64,000 bases of DNA from Chitinophagaceae bacterium (GCA_016706055.1 JADJKL010000002.1:62001-126000), one strand, 5' to 3'; counted from the stretch's first letter, positions 29,135 through 38,346 are shown. Notes: a model not told the origin generated them from the sequence alone. Numbers and translations are program-made.

Positions 29135-30100
29135 TTATGCTACTCCTTTCAATTTTTTAATTGATTCGATCAATTTTGGAACTACTTCAAAAGCATCTCC
29201 AACTATTCCGTAATCAGCTGCTTTAAAAAATGGAGCTTCAGGATCTTTATTTATAACAACTATTACTTTACTTCGGTTTACACCTGCCAGATCCTGAATA
29301 GCACCGGAAATACCAATAGCGATATAAAGGTTTGGAGCAATGGCGAATCCAGTCTGTCCCACATGTTCATTATGCGGACGCCAATCTGCATCTGCAACTG
29401 GACGGCTACAAGCAGTGGCTGCATGTAATAGTTTTGCCAATTCTTCTACCATACCCCAGTTTTCAGGGCCTTTTAATCCACGGCCTGCACTTACAACGAT
29501 TTCTGCTTCTGTTAATGGAACTTCTCCGCTTGCTTTATTTACACTGGTAACTTTTACTTTTGGTGCATCTACAGTAGCAGCAAATGCTACAACTTCTGCA
29601 GTGCCTTCGCCTGCTACAGTTTTATATGCATTTGGGCTGAGGGAAATAATTTTTACAGGTGTTGCTACAGAAATATTTGCGAAAGCTTTACCTGAGAAAA
29701 CACTTTTCTTAACAGTAAATCCATTGCTGGTATCGGGTAAAGCAACCGCACCAGCAACTAATCCTGCTTTCATTCTTGCAGATAGACGAGGAGCAATAGC
29801 TTTTCCATCCATGCTATTGGAGAATACTATAACAGTTGCGCCGGAAGCTTCTGCAACTTGTGCAATTACATTTGCATAAACCTGCGCATCCAGATTTTTT
29901 AATTCATCGTTAGAAACCTGGTGAATTTTCTTTACACCATATTTTCCTAATGCAGCAAGGTCTTCTGTTACATTTCCAAGCACTACGCCTTCGGCTGCAA
30001 CATTTAATTGCTCGGCAATTTTTGCTCCGTATGTCATTGCTTCCAGCGAAGATTTTTTAACCTGGCCTTCTGCAGCATCTATAAATATTAAAACAGACAT
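29135..30100 (-). CDS. etfA: Electron transfer flavoprotein subunit alpha
   Basis: A 321-aa FAD-binding alpha subunit of ETF, which passes electrons from acyl-CoA dehydrogenases to the quinone pool. The N-terminal half has VLIFIDAAEGQVKKSSLEAM. The FAD domain has the signature GRGLKGPENWGMVEELAKLL, then GQTGFAIAPNLYIAIGISGAIQ and VVINKDPEAPFFKAADYGIVGD. It follows etfB in the same operon. The 81-nt gap holds a palindromic repeat. Confidence 0.95.
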   Translation of the reverse strand: MSVLIFIDAAEGQVKKSSLEAMTYGAKIAEQLNVAAEGVVLGNVTEDLAALGKYGVKKIHQVSNDELKNLDAQVYANVIAQVAEASGATVIVFSNSMDGKAIAPRLSARMKAGLVAGAVALPDTSNGFTVKKSVFSGKAFANISVATPVKIISLSPNAYKTVAGEGTAEVVAFAATVDAPKVKVTSVNKASGEVPLTEAEIVVSAGRGLKGPENWGMVEELAKLLHAATACSRPVADADWRPHNEHVGQTGFAIAPNLYIAIGISGAIQDLAGVNRSKVIVVINKDPEAPFFKAADYGIVGDAFEVVPKLIESIKKLKGVA

Positions 30101-30154
30101 ATTAGAATTTTAAAATTGATTAATAATTAATTTAAAAAGAAGAACTGATAAATC

Positions 30155-30181
30155 TAAGTTCCCCTTTAGGGGACAGGGGTT
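30155..30181. repeat. Palindromic intergenic repeat, copy A
   Basis: Contains CCCCTTTAGGGG followed by ACAGGGG. Twenty-six nucleotides recur exactly, in inverted orientation, at 31352-31377. It sits between etfB and etfA. Confidence 0.85.
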
Positions 30182-30925
30182 TTAAATCGCTTTAGCTTCT
30201 TCGTGCAGTAAACGAACTAGTTCATCTACATTTTCTGGATCAACTAATTTAACACCAGCTTTTGCTGGTGGTAAATCGAATCCTGCAACGGTTGTTAATG
30301 AATCGGCAGCAACTGGCTCCACCACTTTCAATGGTTTAGTTCTGGCAGCCATAATACCTCTCATATTTGGTATTCTTGCTTCGGCCATTCCTTTTTGTGC
30401 ACTTACTACCAATGGAAGATCAGCTTCGCATACTTCTTCGCCACCTTCTATCTCTCTTGTAAGCGTTGCTTTTGTTCCAGCCAATTCAAGTTTTGCTGCT
30501 AATGAAATAAATGGCTGATCTAATAATTCTGCGACCATCCCACCGATAGAAGAACCATTGTAATCAATCGTTTCTTTTCCAGTTAATATTAAATCGTAGC
30601 CACCTTGTTTTGCAACGTCTGCAATTTGAGAAGCGATATAAAAACTATCATGGCTATTAGCATTTACTCGAATAGCTTCATCGCCACCCAATGCAAGGGC
30701 TTTGCGGATGATGGGGTCAGCATCTGCACCGGCAACAGTTACTAAATTAATAACGGTGGAAGCATCCGCTTCTTTTAATTCGATAGCTCTTACCAATGCA
30801 TACCACTCATCGTAAGGATTAATGATCCACTGCACACCGCTTTCATCAAATTTCGTGTTGTTATCGGTGAAAGCTATTTTTGCCGTTGTGTCCGGCGTTT
30901 TACTGATACAAACTAATATCTTCAT
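30182..30925 (-). CDS. etfB: Electron transfer flavoprotein subunit beta
   Basis: 247 aa, normal for ETF beta, which binds AMP and docks on dehydrogenases. MKILVCISKTPDTTAKIAF, NPYDEWYALVRAIELKE and the recognition segment LPLVVSAQKGMAEARIPNMRGIMAA fit the family. It is the first gene of etfBA and has a near-consensus promoter. Confidence 0.95.
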   Translation of the reverse strand: MKILVCISKTPDTTAKIAFTDNNTKFDESGVQWIINPYDEWYALVRAIELKEADASTVINLVTVAGADADPIIRKALALGGDEAIRVNANSHDSFYIASQIADVAKQGGYDLILTGKETIDYNGSSIGGMVAELLDQPFISLAAKLELAGTKATLTREIEGGEEVCEADLPLVVSAQKGMAEARIPNMRGIMAARTKPLKVVEPVAADSLTTVAGFDLPPAKAGVKLVDPENVDELVRLLHEEAKAI

Positions 30926-30973
30926 TGATTATTTTTTAGGTTCGTCAGATAGATAGTTGTTTATGCAACTAAG

Positions 30974-31005
30974 CAAAGATAAGTGCAGAAAAGTAAATTG
31001 GCAAA
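30974..31005 (-). promoter_or_regulatory. Consensus Bacteroidota promoter of etfBA
   Basis: On the minus strand TTTG (31005-31002), a 20-nt spacer, then TATCTTTG (30981-30974). This matches TTTG-N19-21-TAnnTTTG exactly and is the best promoter in the window. The start codon is about 48 nt further on. Confidence 0.8.
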
Positions 31006-31023
31006 TCAGGTTATACTTTAATT

Positions 31024-31341
31024 ATGAACATGGAAAGAATAGAAAAGTTGAAGGAATTTTTACTAACTAATCCAACAGATAGCTTTTTACAACATGCTCT
31101 GGCATTGGAGTATATTAAAATAGGAAATGATGAAGATGCAAGGCGTTTATTTGAAGAAATATTAAACAGAGAACCGGGATATATTGGCAGCTATTATCAT
31201 TTAGCCAAATTGCTTGAACGGATGGAACAAACAGATGAGGCAATTAAGGTGTATGAAAAAGGAATGTCAGCAGCGAAGAAGGCAGGAGATAATCATGCTT
31301 TTGGTGAATTGAGAGGAGCTTTTGAGGAATTAACTTTTTAG
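31024..31341 (+). CDS. Small tetratricopeptide-repeat protein
   Basis: 105 aa, almost entirely TPR. FLQHALALEYIKIGNDEDARRLFEEIL and YYHLAKLLERMEQTDEAIKVYEKGM are two helix-turn-helix repeats with the usual A/Y/L pattern, followed by a half repeat. There is no signal peptide, so it is probably a cytoplasmic interaction protein. It is divergent from etfB, with starts about 100 nt apart, and upstream of tilS. Confidence 0.8.
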   Translation: MNMERIEKLKEFLLTNPTDSFLQHALALEYIKIGNDEDARRLFEEILNREPGYIGSYYHLAKLLERMEQTDEAIKVYEKGMSAAKKAGDNHAFGELRGAFEELTF

Positions 31342-31351
31342 AACCTGTTAG

Positions 31352-31377
31352 CCCCTGTCCCCTAAAGGGGAACTTAG
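31352..31377. repeat. Palindromic intergenic repeat, copy B
   Basis: Exact reverse complement of 26 nt of copy A, including CCCCTAAAGGGG. It is placed between the TPR gene and tilS. Confidence 0.85.
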
Positions 31378-31422
31378 GCATAATAGTCTTTACACTATGA
31401 TGAATTATTTTAAATATAATGG

Positions 31423-32775
31423 ATGAGTTTGTTGCAACGATTTCAAAATAATATTAAACTTAATTATCTTTTTTCATCAAAAGATAAACTGCTGCTTGCA
31501 GTAAGTGGCGGTGTTGATTCTGTTGTTTTTTGTGAGCTATGCAAACAAGCTGGGTTTGATTTTACCATTGCACATTGTAATTTTCAATTAAGAGGAGCCG
31601 AGAGTGAAAGAGATGAACAATTCGTAAGAAACTTAGGCAAGAAATATGATGTTGAAGTTTTCGTAAAGAAGTTTGACACTGAAAAATATGCTACAGAAAA
31701 TAAACTCTCAACTCAGGAAGCTGCAAGAAATTTGAGGTATGAATGGTTTGGAGAGTTAATGAATAGTCAATTGTCAATAGGGAATGTAGAAAACCCTATT
31801 CACCTGCTTACGGCGCATCATGCAGATGATAATGCAGAAACGATTGCCATGAATTTTTTTAGGGGAACAGGTCTTCATGGCTTAACCGGCATTCCTTCTA
31901 AGAACGAATATATAAAAAGACCGTTGCTTGAGTTTTCGAAAGATGAATTACTGGCATTTGCTAAGGAGAATAATCTTGAATTTGTAGAAGACTCTTCTAA
32001 TCAATCTTCTAAATACACAAGAAATTATTTCCGCAATGAAATTATTCCTGCCATCAGTAAAATTTATCCGCAGGTAAAAGATAATTTGCTGGATAACATT
32101 AACCGGTTTAAAGAAATTGAAAAGCTATATCAGCTTTCGGTAGGAGAGTTGAAAAAGAAAATTTGCAAACAAAAAGGTAATGAAACTCATATTCCTGTAA
32201 ATAAATTAATGTCCTACAATAACAAGGCATTGATTTATGAAATTATTCATCCTTTTAATTTTCAGGAAAAGCAGGTTGAAGAATTAATCAAACTGGCAGA
32301 TAGTGATTCAGGGAAATATATTACTTCGCCGGATAATCAATACCGAATTATTAAACACAGGCTTTGGTTTATCATTAGTCCGGTAGTAGCAACTGAATCT
32401 GTAAATATTATTATTGAAGAAAATGATAAACAAATTCTGTTTGCTTTGGGGAGCATTAATATTGAGTCAACATCGAATAACAAACCGTCAACCTCAAATG
32501 ATATTGCTACATTGAATGCCAAAGAGATAAAATTCCCGTTGCTACTCCGAAAGTGGAAAACCGGCGATTATTTTTATCCGTTGGGAATGAAGAAAAAGAA
32601 AAAGGTTTCTCGTTTCTTAATCGATTCGAAATTATCAAAAACAGAAAAAGAGAATATTTGGGTTATTGAAAGCAATCAACGTATTTGTTGGGTTGTTGGT
32701 CAAAGAATTGATGACAGGTTTAAGATAACAGAAAAAACAAAAGAAGTTCTAAAGTTAACTTATCAATCTAAATAG
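31423..32775 (+). CDS. tilS: tRNA(Ile)-lysidine synthetase
   Basis: Attaches lysine to C34 of tRNA-Ile(CAU), switching it to read AUA; normally essential. SGGVDS (28-33) is the PP-loop ATP pyrophosphatase motif. FTIAHCNFQLRGAESERDE, LTAHHADDNAETIAMNFFRGTG and FVEDSSNQSSKYTRNYFRNEIIP are family signatures. The C-terminal domain (FPLLLRKWKTGDYFYPLGM) is complete. At 450 aa it is full length. Its 3' end overlaps the convergent rhomboid gene by 21 nt. Confidence 0.94.
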   Translation: MSLLQRFQNNIKLNYLFSSKDKLLLAVSGGVDSVVFCELCKQAGFDFTIAHCNFQLRGAESERDEQFVRNLGKKYDVEVFVKKFDTEKYATENKLSTQEAARNLRYEWFGELMNSQLSIGNVENPIHLLTAHHADDNAETIAMNFFRGTGLHGLTGIPSKNEYIKRPLLEFSKDELLAFAKENNLEFVEDSSNQSSKYTRNYFRNEIIPAISKIYPQVKDNLLDNINRFKEIEKLYQLSVGELKKKICKQKGNETHIPVNKLMSYNNKALIYEIIHPFNFQEKQVEELIKLADSDSGKYITSPDNQYRIIKHRLWFIISPVVATESVNIIIEENDKQILFALGSINIESTSNNKPSTSNDIATLNAKEIKFPLLLRKWKTGDYFYPLGMKKKKKVSRFLIDSKLSKTEKENIWVIESNQRICWVVGQRIDDRFKITEKTKEVLKLTYQSK

Positions 32776-33390
32776 AATTGCACCCGGCCCTTTGGGATGT
32801 GTTATTTGCTCCAAGAAGAAATTAACAATCTTTGGCTCCATCGCAATGGTAAACACAACGCCGAAAGCTGCACCCCACAAATGTGCATCATGATTGATAT
32901 TGTCTCCACCTCTTTTCGACATATAGATTGAGTAATAGATATAAAGTACAGCATAAATAATTGCTGGTACAGGCGGAAAAGTGAACCATGTCCATGGTGC
33001 AAAAAGAATATAGGCAAACACTACTGCCGAAACACCACCTGATGCACCAAGACTTCTATAATGGTAATCATTTCGATGTTTGATAAAAGTGGGAATGCTG
33101 GAAATAATAATTCCTGCGATATAAAAAATTAAGAAGCCCATCTTTCCCAAATATGCATTGTAAAAGCTTTCCATTCCTCTGCCAAAAAAATACAACGTAA
33201 GCATATTGAAGAAAAGATGCGTATAGTCGGCATGTAAAAAACCAGAAGTTACAAACCGGTACCACTGATTTTGCTTGGAAATAGCAGGCGGGTAAAATAT
33301 CAGGTCGTTCATCACCTTGTCGCTATTAAATCCTCCCAATGAAACAAGAACAGTAATTATAATTATGATCAGCGTTGTGTCTAAAGCCAT
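32755..33390 (-). CDS. Rhomboid-family intramembrane serine protease
   Basis: 211 aa with about six membrane helices. The catalytic dyad is visible: S117 in GASGGVSAVVF (rhomboid GxSG) and H170 in the last helix (AHLWGAAFG). WYRFVTSGFLHADYTHLFFNM is the usual helix-loop start with the conserved HxxxxHxxxN pattern. It cleaves substrates inside the membrane; which ones is unknown. Confidence 0.92.
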   Translation of the reverse strand: MALDTTLIIIIITVLVSLGGFNSDKVMNDLIFYPPAISKQNQWYRFVTSGFLHADYTHLFFNMLTLYFFGRGMESFYNAYLGKMGFLIFYIAGIIISSIPTFIKHRNDYHYRSLGASGGVSAVVFAYILFAPWTWFTFPPVPAIIYAVLYIYYSIYMSKRGGDNINHDAHLWGAAFGVVFTIAMEPKIVNFFLEQITHPKGPGAILFRLIS

Positions 33391-33426
33391 ATTTAAAGAT
33401 TGTAAACTGAATTTATGTGATACAAA

Positions 33427-33901
33427 TTATTTGTGATGATATTTTTCGTTTTTCAGAATAGTACAAGCCCTGTAAACCTGTTCTGAAAGTATTAAACGAA
33501 CTAACTGGTGCGGAAAAACAAGTTGTGATAAACTCCATTTAAAATCGGCTCTTTTTAAAACCTGTTCATCAATTCCATATGCACCGCCAATTAAGAAGAT
33601 TATTTTCTTTGTGCTTTCGTTTGCTCTTGCTTGTATAAATTCAGCAAGTCCTTCGGAACTTAATTGTTTTTCCTCTTTCTTCTAATGCAACCAAATAATC
33701 ATCCTTAGTCAGCAATTGCATTATTGCTTCTCCTTCTTTTTTCTTTAGTTCCATTTCTGGTAAAATCCCACTGTTCTTAGGCATTGGAATAATATTCCAT
33801 TCTGCTTTAAAATATCTTGAGATGCGACGGGTGAAATCTTCCACACCTTCTTTTACATAAATTTCATTATTTTTTCCAACAGACCAAAAGGATATCTTCA
33901 T
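33427..33901 (-). CDS. rlmH: 23S rRNA pseudouridine-1915 N3-methyltransferase (frameshifted)
   Basis: RlmH is a SPOUT methyltransferase acting on helix 69 of 23S rRNA. The start MKISFWSVGKNNEIYVKEGVEDFTRRI and DDYLVALEERGK are intact. An extra base in the run at 33667-33671 (five T on the plus strand, four expected) then breaks the frame. Corrected, it continues QLSSEGLAEFIQARANES, KKIIFLIGGAYGIDEQVL (the SPOUT knot SAM site) and LILSEQVYRACTIL, ending at 33427. The corrected length of 157 aa equals the family norm. Confidence 0.9.
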
Positions 33902-33942
33902 TTTATAGGTTTATGATAAAAGAAATAAATGTTCCCCAACAA

Positions 33943-35340
33943 TCAGAAACCCTTTTTCGTTTCTTCTTTTATCTGAACTTCTGTTACCTTACCGTATTTC
34001 TCGGCAATCTTTTTTATCTCAGTCGATTTGCCAACGAGTACAAATTGCAATTTGTCTTTCGGGAAGTATTTTGCAATAATCTCTTTTGCTTTATCAAGAT
34101 TTAATCCATCCACATTTTTTTCAAAATTATTGATAAAGGATTCATCAAAATTGTACCAGAACATTTGTGTCATCAGACTCGCCAATTGGCCTGAAGTCTC
34201 ATACCGTGGCGGAAACTGACCTTTCACATAGTTTTTAGCTGAAGCTAATGATTGCTCATCAATACCATTACTATGCAGTTTGCTTAATACCTCAAGAGCT
34301 TTATCAATGGCAGGTTCAGTAGTTTTATTGGCGGTAAAAGTTGAAATAACAAAGCTGCCGCCGTTTTTTAAAGCATTAAAACTGCTACCGGCGCCATACG
34401 TTAATCCTGAATTTACTCTCAATTCATCATTTAACATGGAAGTAAACCGTCCACCGAATAATGTATTAACAACTTCAATAGCCACGTAGTCTGAATTGTT
34501 TCGGCTAACGCCTGGAGCTCCGATATAGAAAGTTGTTTCTTTAGCATCATCTTTATTCACTAACAAAACATTGTTGCCTGTTGGTTTTGTTATCGGTTTT
34601 GATGCTAAATCTGGTTGGGCCTTCGTTCCTTTTTTCCATCCTGAAAATAAAGTGTTTAGCATTGCTTTCATTTCCTTCATTGAAAAATCACCAGCTATAC
34701 TGATGGCTGAACCATCTGGTCTGTAATTTTCCTTATAGAAATTTTTAAGATCAGTAGTTGTTAAAGGATTTACAGTAGATATTTTTCCTTGTATAATATT
34801 GCCATATACATGATCTCCAAACAATAGTTTATCAAAATAAGAACCGATTACCGAACCTGGTCTTTCTTTCTGCTGCTCAAGGCTTACCAATAGCCGCTGC
34901 TTTTCTTTGTCAAATTCTGATTGGTCAAAAACTGGCTCCATCAATAGATCTTTAATAATAGCCAATACTTCTCCTTTATCTTTTGAAGCAAATTTTGCAG
35001 AAAGCCCGGAAGACTCTTTGGACGCATAGGTATTAACCGAAGCTCCTATAAAATCAAGTTCTTCATCCAATTTTGTTTTTGGATAATTTTTAGTTCCATG
35101 TTTTAAAGCAGTTGCTGTTAGAGACGCAAGACCAGCTTTATCTCCATCATAAATAGCACCTGCGGGCAAGACTGCCGATACATTAATAACAGGCACATCA
35201 TGTTGCTCCATCAGGTAAATAGTTAAACCGTTAGGTAACTTAAACTTTTCGTATGGTGGCACTTTAAAACTCTGTGCATTTGTGATTGAAGCGATGGCGA
35301 TTAATGATATTATTAATGCGAATATTTTTATCTGTTTCAT
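33943..35340 (-). CDS. M16 family peptidase-like protein lacking the zinc motif
   Basis: 465 aa with a signal peptide (MKQIKIFALIISLIAIASITNAQ) and the two-domain M16B fold (LPNGLTIYLMEQHDVPVINVSAVLPAGAIYDGDKAGLASL). Where HxxEH should be, the sequence reads TATALKHGTKNY, so the zinc site is absent. It lies 24 nt downstream of a catalytically complete M16 gene. Such active/inactive pairs form heterodimeric proteases elsewhere, so this is probably the non-catalytic partner in the periplasm. Confidence 0.88.
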   Translation of the reverse strand: MKQIKIFALIISLIAIASITNAQSFKVPPYEKFKLPNGLTIYLMEQHDVPVINVSAVLPAGAIYDGDKAGLASLTATALKHGTKNYPKTKLDEELDFIGASVNTYASKESSGLSAKFASKDKGEVLAIIKDLLMEPVFDQSEFDKEKQRLLVSLEQQKERPGSVIGSYFDKLLFGDHVYGNIIQGKISTVNPLTTTDLKNFYKENYRPDGSAISIAGDFSMKEMKAMLNTLFSGWKKGTKAQPDLASKPITKPTGNNVLLVNKDDAKETTFYIGAPGVSRNNSDYVAIEVVNTLFGGRFTSMLNDELRVNSGLTYGAGSSFNALKNGGSFVISTFTANKTTEPAIDKALEVLSKLHSNGIDEQSLASAKNYVKGQFPPRYETSGQLASLMTQMFWYNFDESFINNFEKNVDGLNLDKAKEIIAKYFPKDKLQFVLVGKSTEIKKIAEKYGKVTEVQIKEETKKGF

Positions 35341-35364
35341 GTTTATTTTTTTAACACAATGTTG

Positions 35365-36678
35365 TTAGTCTTCTACATTTGATTTTGATACACCGACAGT
35401 CCGGTTACTTTTAGAAAAATATTTTTTTGCAACATTTTGTACATCCGCTGCTGTTACTTTGTTATAATTAGCAGGTGCATCAAACATTTTTTTGTAGTCG
35501 CCAAAAAACACTTCGTAGGTGCCGATATTATTTGATTTCCCATTTATAGTTTCTACTTGTCCATAAAATTCCATCAGCTTTTGGTTCTTTACTTTTTGTA
35601 ATTCTTTTTCACTGATACCGTCTTTCTTAATATTTTCAATTTCTTCATAGATGGCTTTTTCCAGATCAGCTTCGTTAATATTTTTGTTGGTTACTGCATA
35701 CACTTGAAAAAGTGTAGGGTCAAAGCTTTCGCCATAGCTTGTAAATACTTGAGTCGCTAATTGCTTTTTATCAACTAAAGCGGAGTATAGCCTTGAAGAT
35801 TTTCCGCTTGATAAAATATCGCTAAGGATATTCAAAGCATAATAATCTTCATGCTTTGCTTCAGGAGTATGATAGGCAATCATTAAATAAGGTGTAGCAA
35901 CATCTTTTTGAACAGTTATTCTTCTTTCGCCAGTTTGTACTGGTTCTTTAATATGTACAACAGGCGGTGCCGGCTGTGCAGGAATTGGTTCTAGATATTT
36001 TACGGCTAGTCTTTTTACTTCATCAAATTTTAAACTGCCCGATACAACAACCACACAGTTATTCGGCGCATAGTAAGTTCTAAAATATTTTTCAAGATCA
36101 GCCTGTGTCCAGTTTTTCATATCATCTTCATAACCAATTACCGGCCAATGATAGGGATGTTCGAGAAAGGCTGTGCCACTTAATGTTTGCGATAATTGTT
36201 CCCAAGGAGAATTTTCAAGACCGGTTCTTCTTTCACTTAGCACAACGCCTCTTTCACTTTCTACCATTTCCGGTGCAATACTTAAACTCGAGATTCGGTC
36301 TCCTTCAAGGTCAAACATTACTTCGGCTGCGGAAGAAGGAAACCAGTCTGTATAAACAGTTACATCTTCTCTCGTATATGCATTATTTGAGCCGCCATTA
36401 AACTCCATTGTTCGGTCAAACATTTTGGGGCCGTATTTCTTTGCTCCATTGAACATCATATGTTCAAAAAAATGGGAAAGGCCGGTTATGCCTTGGTGTT
36501 CATTTCGGCTACCTACTTTATAAAATAGATACATATTAGCATTAGGGATAGAAAAATCTTCTACCACCAAAAACTTCATTCCATTCTTAAGTGTAAAGGA
36601 TTTTACATCGTCGGCTTTCATTTGTGAAAAAGCAATGCTGCTAAACAAAAGAAAGATTGGGAAGAATATTTTTTTCAT
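35365..36678 (-). CDS. M16 family zinc metallopeptidase, catalytic subunit
   Basis: 437 aa with an N-terminal signal peptide (MKKIFFPIFLLFSSIAFSQ). HFFEH at residues 69-73 is the inverted zinc motif HxxEH, and the distal Glu is likely in the stretch MVESERGVVLSERRTG about 75 residues on. The C-terminal half has ATPYLMIAYHTPEAKHEDYYALNILSDILSSGKSSRLY, typical of M16B. Probably periplasmic, acting with the product of the next gene on unknown peptides. Confidence 0.9.
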   Translation of the reverse strand: MKKIFFPIFLLFSSIAFSQMKADDVKSFTLKNGMKFLVVEDFSIPNANMYLFYKVGSRNEHQGITGLSHFFEHMMFNGAKKYGPKMFDRTMEFNGGSNNAYTREDVTVYTDWFPSSAAEVMFDLEGDRISSLSIAPEMVESERGVVLSERRTGLENSPWEQLSQTLSGTAFLEHPYHWPVIGYEDDMKNWTQADLEKYFRTYYAPNNCVVVVSGSLKFDEVKRLAVKYLEPIPAQPAPPVVHIKEPVQTGERRITVQKDVATPYLMIAYHTPEAKHEDYYALNILSDILSSGKSSRLYSALVDKKQLATQVFTSYGESFDPTLFQVYAVTNKNINEADLEKAIYEEIENIKKDGISEKELQKVKNQKLMEFYGQVETINGKSNNIGTYEVFFGDYKKMFDAPANYNKVTAADVQNVAKKYFSKSNRTVGVSKSNVED

Positions 36679-36747
36679 TACAAATGGTTTTTTGAAGCAA
36701 TAAAGCTAAGGAAACCATGGCAGCAAGGAAAACCATTCATATAAATA

Positions 36748-36773
36748 AAAAGTCCCGATCAATTCGGGACTTT
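36748..36773 (-). terminator. Rho-independent terminator
   Basis: Stem AAAAGTCCCGA / TCGGGACTTTT with a tight loop, T-rich on both sides. It lies 24 nt after the stop of the leftward lipoprotein gene and closes that unit before the M16 pair. Confidence 0.85.
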
Positions 36774-36796
36774 TATAAAGGGGTTATTATAATCTA

Positions 36797-37183
36797 TTAT
36801 CTTCTTTTTTGGGAAGCTGCTTTTTTATATCGCTTCCAGTCTTTGTATTCCCATTTTGTATAGCTAACTCTGTTCAAATACGATTTGTCAAGATAAAAAC
36901 GATTGTCCTGTCCTTTCCAATAAAGAAAGCCTTGAGGACTGCGATGATAAAAACTACCATCCGAGTATTGATTCATTGTAAAGCCAGGCCTTGGACTAAT
37001 TATCAAAGTGGTGGAAGAAGTGTAACGGGCAGGCGAAGGTCCATAATTCCTTGGGGCTGGTGGAGGCGGCGTGTTTCTTACAGTTCGGTCTTTTGTTTCC
37101 CAAACTCTGCTGGATTTACAACTTGACAAAACTAGGAACAGAGAAAAAATGGCAGTGGCAGAAAAAATAAATGTTCGTTTCAT
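36797..37183 (-). CDS. Small lipoprotein, unknown function
   Basis: 128 aa. The signal ends in LVLSSC (lipobox). The mature protein has a proline-rich segment (NTPPPPAPRNYGPSP), then an aromatic, basic C-terminus (RSPQGFLYWKGQDNRFYLDKSYL, YTKWEYKDWKRYKK). No family is recognised. The high Tyr/Trp/Arg content suggests interaction with envelope components, which is only a guess. The next lipoprotein gene is 45 nt upstream on the same strand. Confidence 0.7.
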   Translation of the reverse strand: MKRTFIFSATAIFSLFLVLSSCKSSRVWETKDRTVRNTPPPPAPRNYGPSPARYTSSTTLIISPRPGFTMNQYSDGSFYHRSPQGFLYWKGQDNRFYLDKSYLNRVSYTKWEYKDWKRYKKAASQKRR

Positions 37184-37228
37184 GAGTATGTGTTTTGTTA
37201 ATAAATGGTTTATTAGAATGTTGATGTA

Positions 37229-37654
37229 TTAATTTTCTCTTGTTCTTTTTTCTCTCACACCATTTGCATTGGCAGCTTTTGCGACCGGCTCTTCTACCAC
37301 AGGTTCAGCATTTTTTGTTGCAGCAGTAGCTTTAACATTTTCGGTGTTTGAAGTTTTTAAAGTGGAATCAGTTTTTGTATTGGTGGATGGATATACTTTA
37401 GCCAGATTGTCTAAAGCCAGCGTTTTATTTACTGTATCTCTTCCCATAATGATATCAGTTGTTACCCAACTTTCTTTATTTTCTTCTACCTTATCTAATT
37501 CAAGAAAACGTAAAGCAACAGCCTGACTATCTTTTACAGCGGTTTGGCTACCAGGAAAAAGTTTACTGGTATATTCTTTCGTTGCTGTACAACTGGCTGC
37601 TATAGCCACAATTATCAGCAAAACGACCGTCTGTACTATTTTGGCTGTTTGCAT
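37229..37654 (-). CDS. Lipoprotein, unknown function
   Basis: 141 aa with an N-terminal hydrophobic segment (VVLLIIVAIAASC) ending in a lipobox. The first part of the mature protein is ordered (QAVALRFLELDKVEENKESWVTTDIIMGRDTVNKTLALDNL). The last 50 residues are Ala/Glu/Thr/Asn-rich and low complexity. No family is recognised. It is probably in one transcript with the downstream small lipoprotein. Confidence 0.65.
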   Translation of the reverse strand: MQTAKIVQTVVLLIIVAIAASCTATKEYTSKLFPGSQTAVKDSQAVALRFLELDKVEENKESWVTTDIIMGRDTVNKTLALDNLAKVYPSTNTKTDSTLKTSNTENVKATAATKNAEPVVEEPVAKAANANGVREKRTREN

Positions 37655-37740
37655 AGATTACTGTTTTACATTTATGGGAATAAATTCATAACGTATTTAT
37701 TGTTCAATTCACTTGCCATAAAATCATAAATTATTTTAAC

Positions 37741-38202
37741 ATGAAACATTTTTTCATACTCTTAACATTAACAGTTTGTGGAAGTTTCGCAAATGCTCAA
37801 AGTGCGGAAGACTCTGTTAAAGCAGTTATCAACGAAATGTTCACAGCAATGAAAAGTGCAGATGGTGAAATGTTGAAAAGCACTTTTTCGGATAGCATTG
37901 TATTTCAAAGTATCAGCAGAGATAAGGCAGGGGCAACAGTTGTTCGAAATGAAAGCCCATCGGGTTTTATTAATCAGATAAGCAAGGCGACTGTCGGATC
38001 GCTGGATGAAAGAATAACATTTGAAACAATAAAAATTGACGGGCCATTGGCTTTTGCTTGGACGCCGTATATTTTTTATTACAACAACAACTTTAGTCAT
38101 TGTGGAGTAAATTCTTTTCAATTAGTTCGCTTCGATGGTGTATGGAAGATTCAATATATAATTGATACAAGAAGAAAAGATAATTGTGTAGAGGAGAAAT
38201 AA
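37741..38202 (+). CDS. Exported NTF2-like (SnoaL/DUF4440-type) protein
   Basis: 153 aa, signal peptide MKHFFILLTLTVCGSFANAQ, then an NTF2-like cone: VKAVINEMFTAMKSADGEMLKSTFSDSIVFQSI, FETIKIDGPLAFAWTPYIFYYNNNFSHCGVNSFQLVRFDGVWKIQYIIDTRR. The closing WKIxxIxDTRR is common in Bacteroidota members. Binding or enzymatic role unknown; periplasmic by its signal. Confidence 0.85.
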   Translation: MKHFFILLTLTVCGSFANAQSAEDSVKAVINEMFTAMKSADGEMLKSTFSDSIVFQSISRDKAGATVVRNESPSGFINQISKATVGSLDERITFETIKIDGPLAFAWTPYIFYYNNNFSHCGVNSFQLVRFDGVWKIQYIIDTRRKDNCVEEK

Positions 38203-38251
38203 CCATTAAGATTTATAGAATCTTTGAATTAAAAGTGTTTTGTATTTATAC

Positions 38252-38271
38252 TCCCCTTTAGGGGTTGGGGG
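38252..38271. repeat. Palindromic intergenic repeat, copy C
   Basis: CTCCCCTTTAGGGGTTGGGGG shares the CCCCTTTAGGGG core with copies A and B and lies between two convergent genes. Confidence 0.7.
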
Positions 38272-38280
38272 CAAAACTAA

Positions 38281-38302
38281 ACCCTCCGTGGAAACGGAGG
38301 GT
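38281..38302 (-). terminator. Terminator of the Hsp20 gene
   Basis: A 9-bp GC-rich stem ACCCTCCGT / ACGGAGGGT with a 4-nt loop, followed on the minus strand by TTTAGTTTTG. It sits 45 nt after the Hsp20 stop. Confidence 0.75.
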
Positions 38303-38346
38303 TGTAAACCAAAACCAACTGCTTATGAGAAACTCTTCGAATATTT

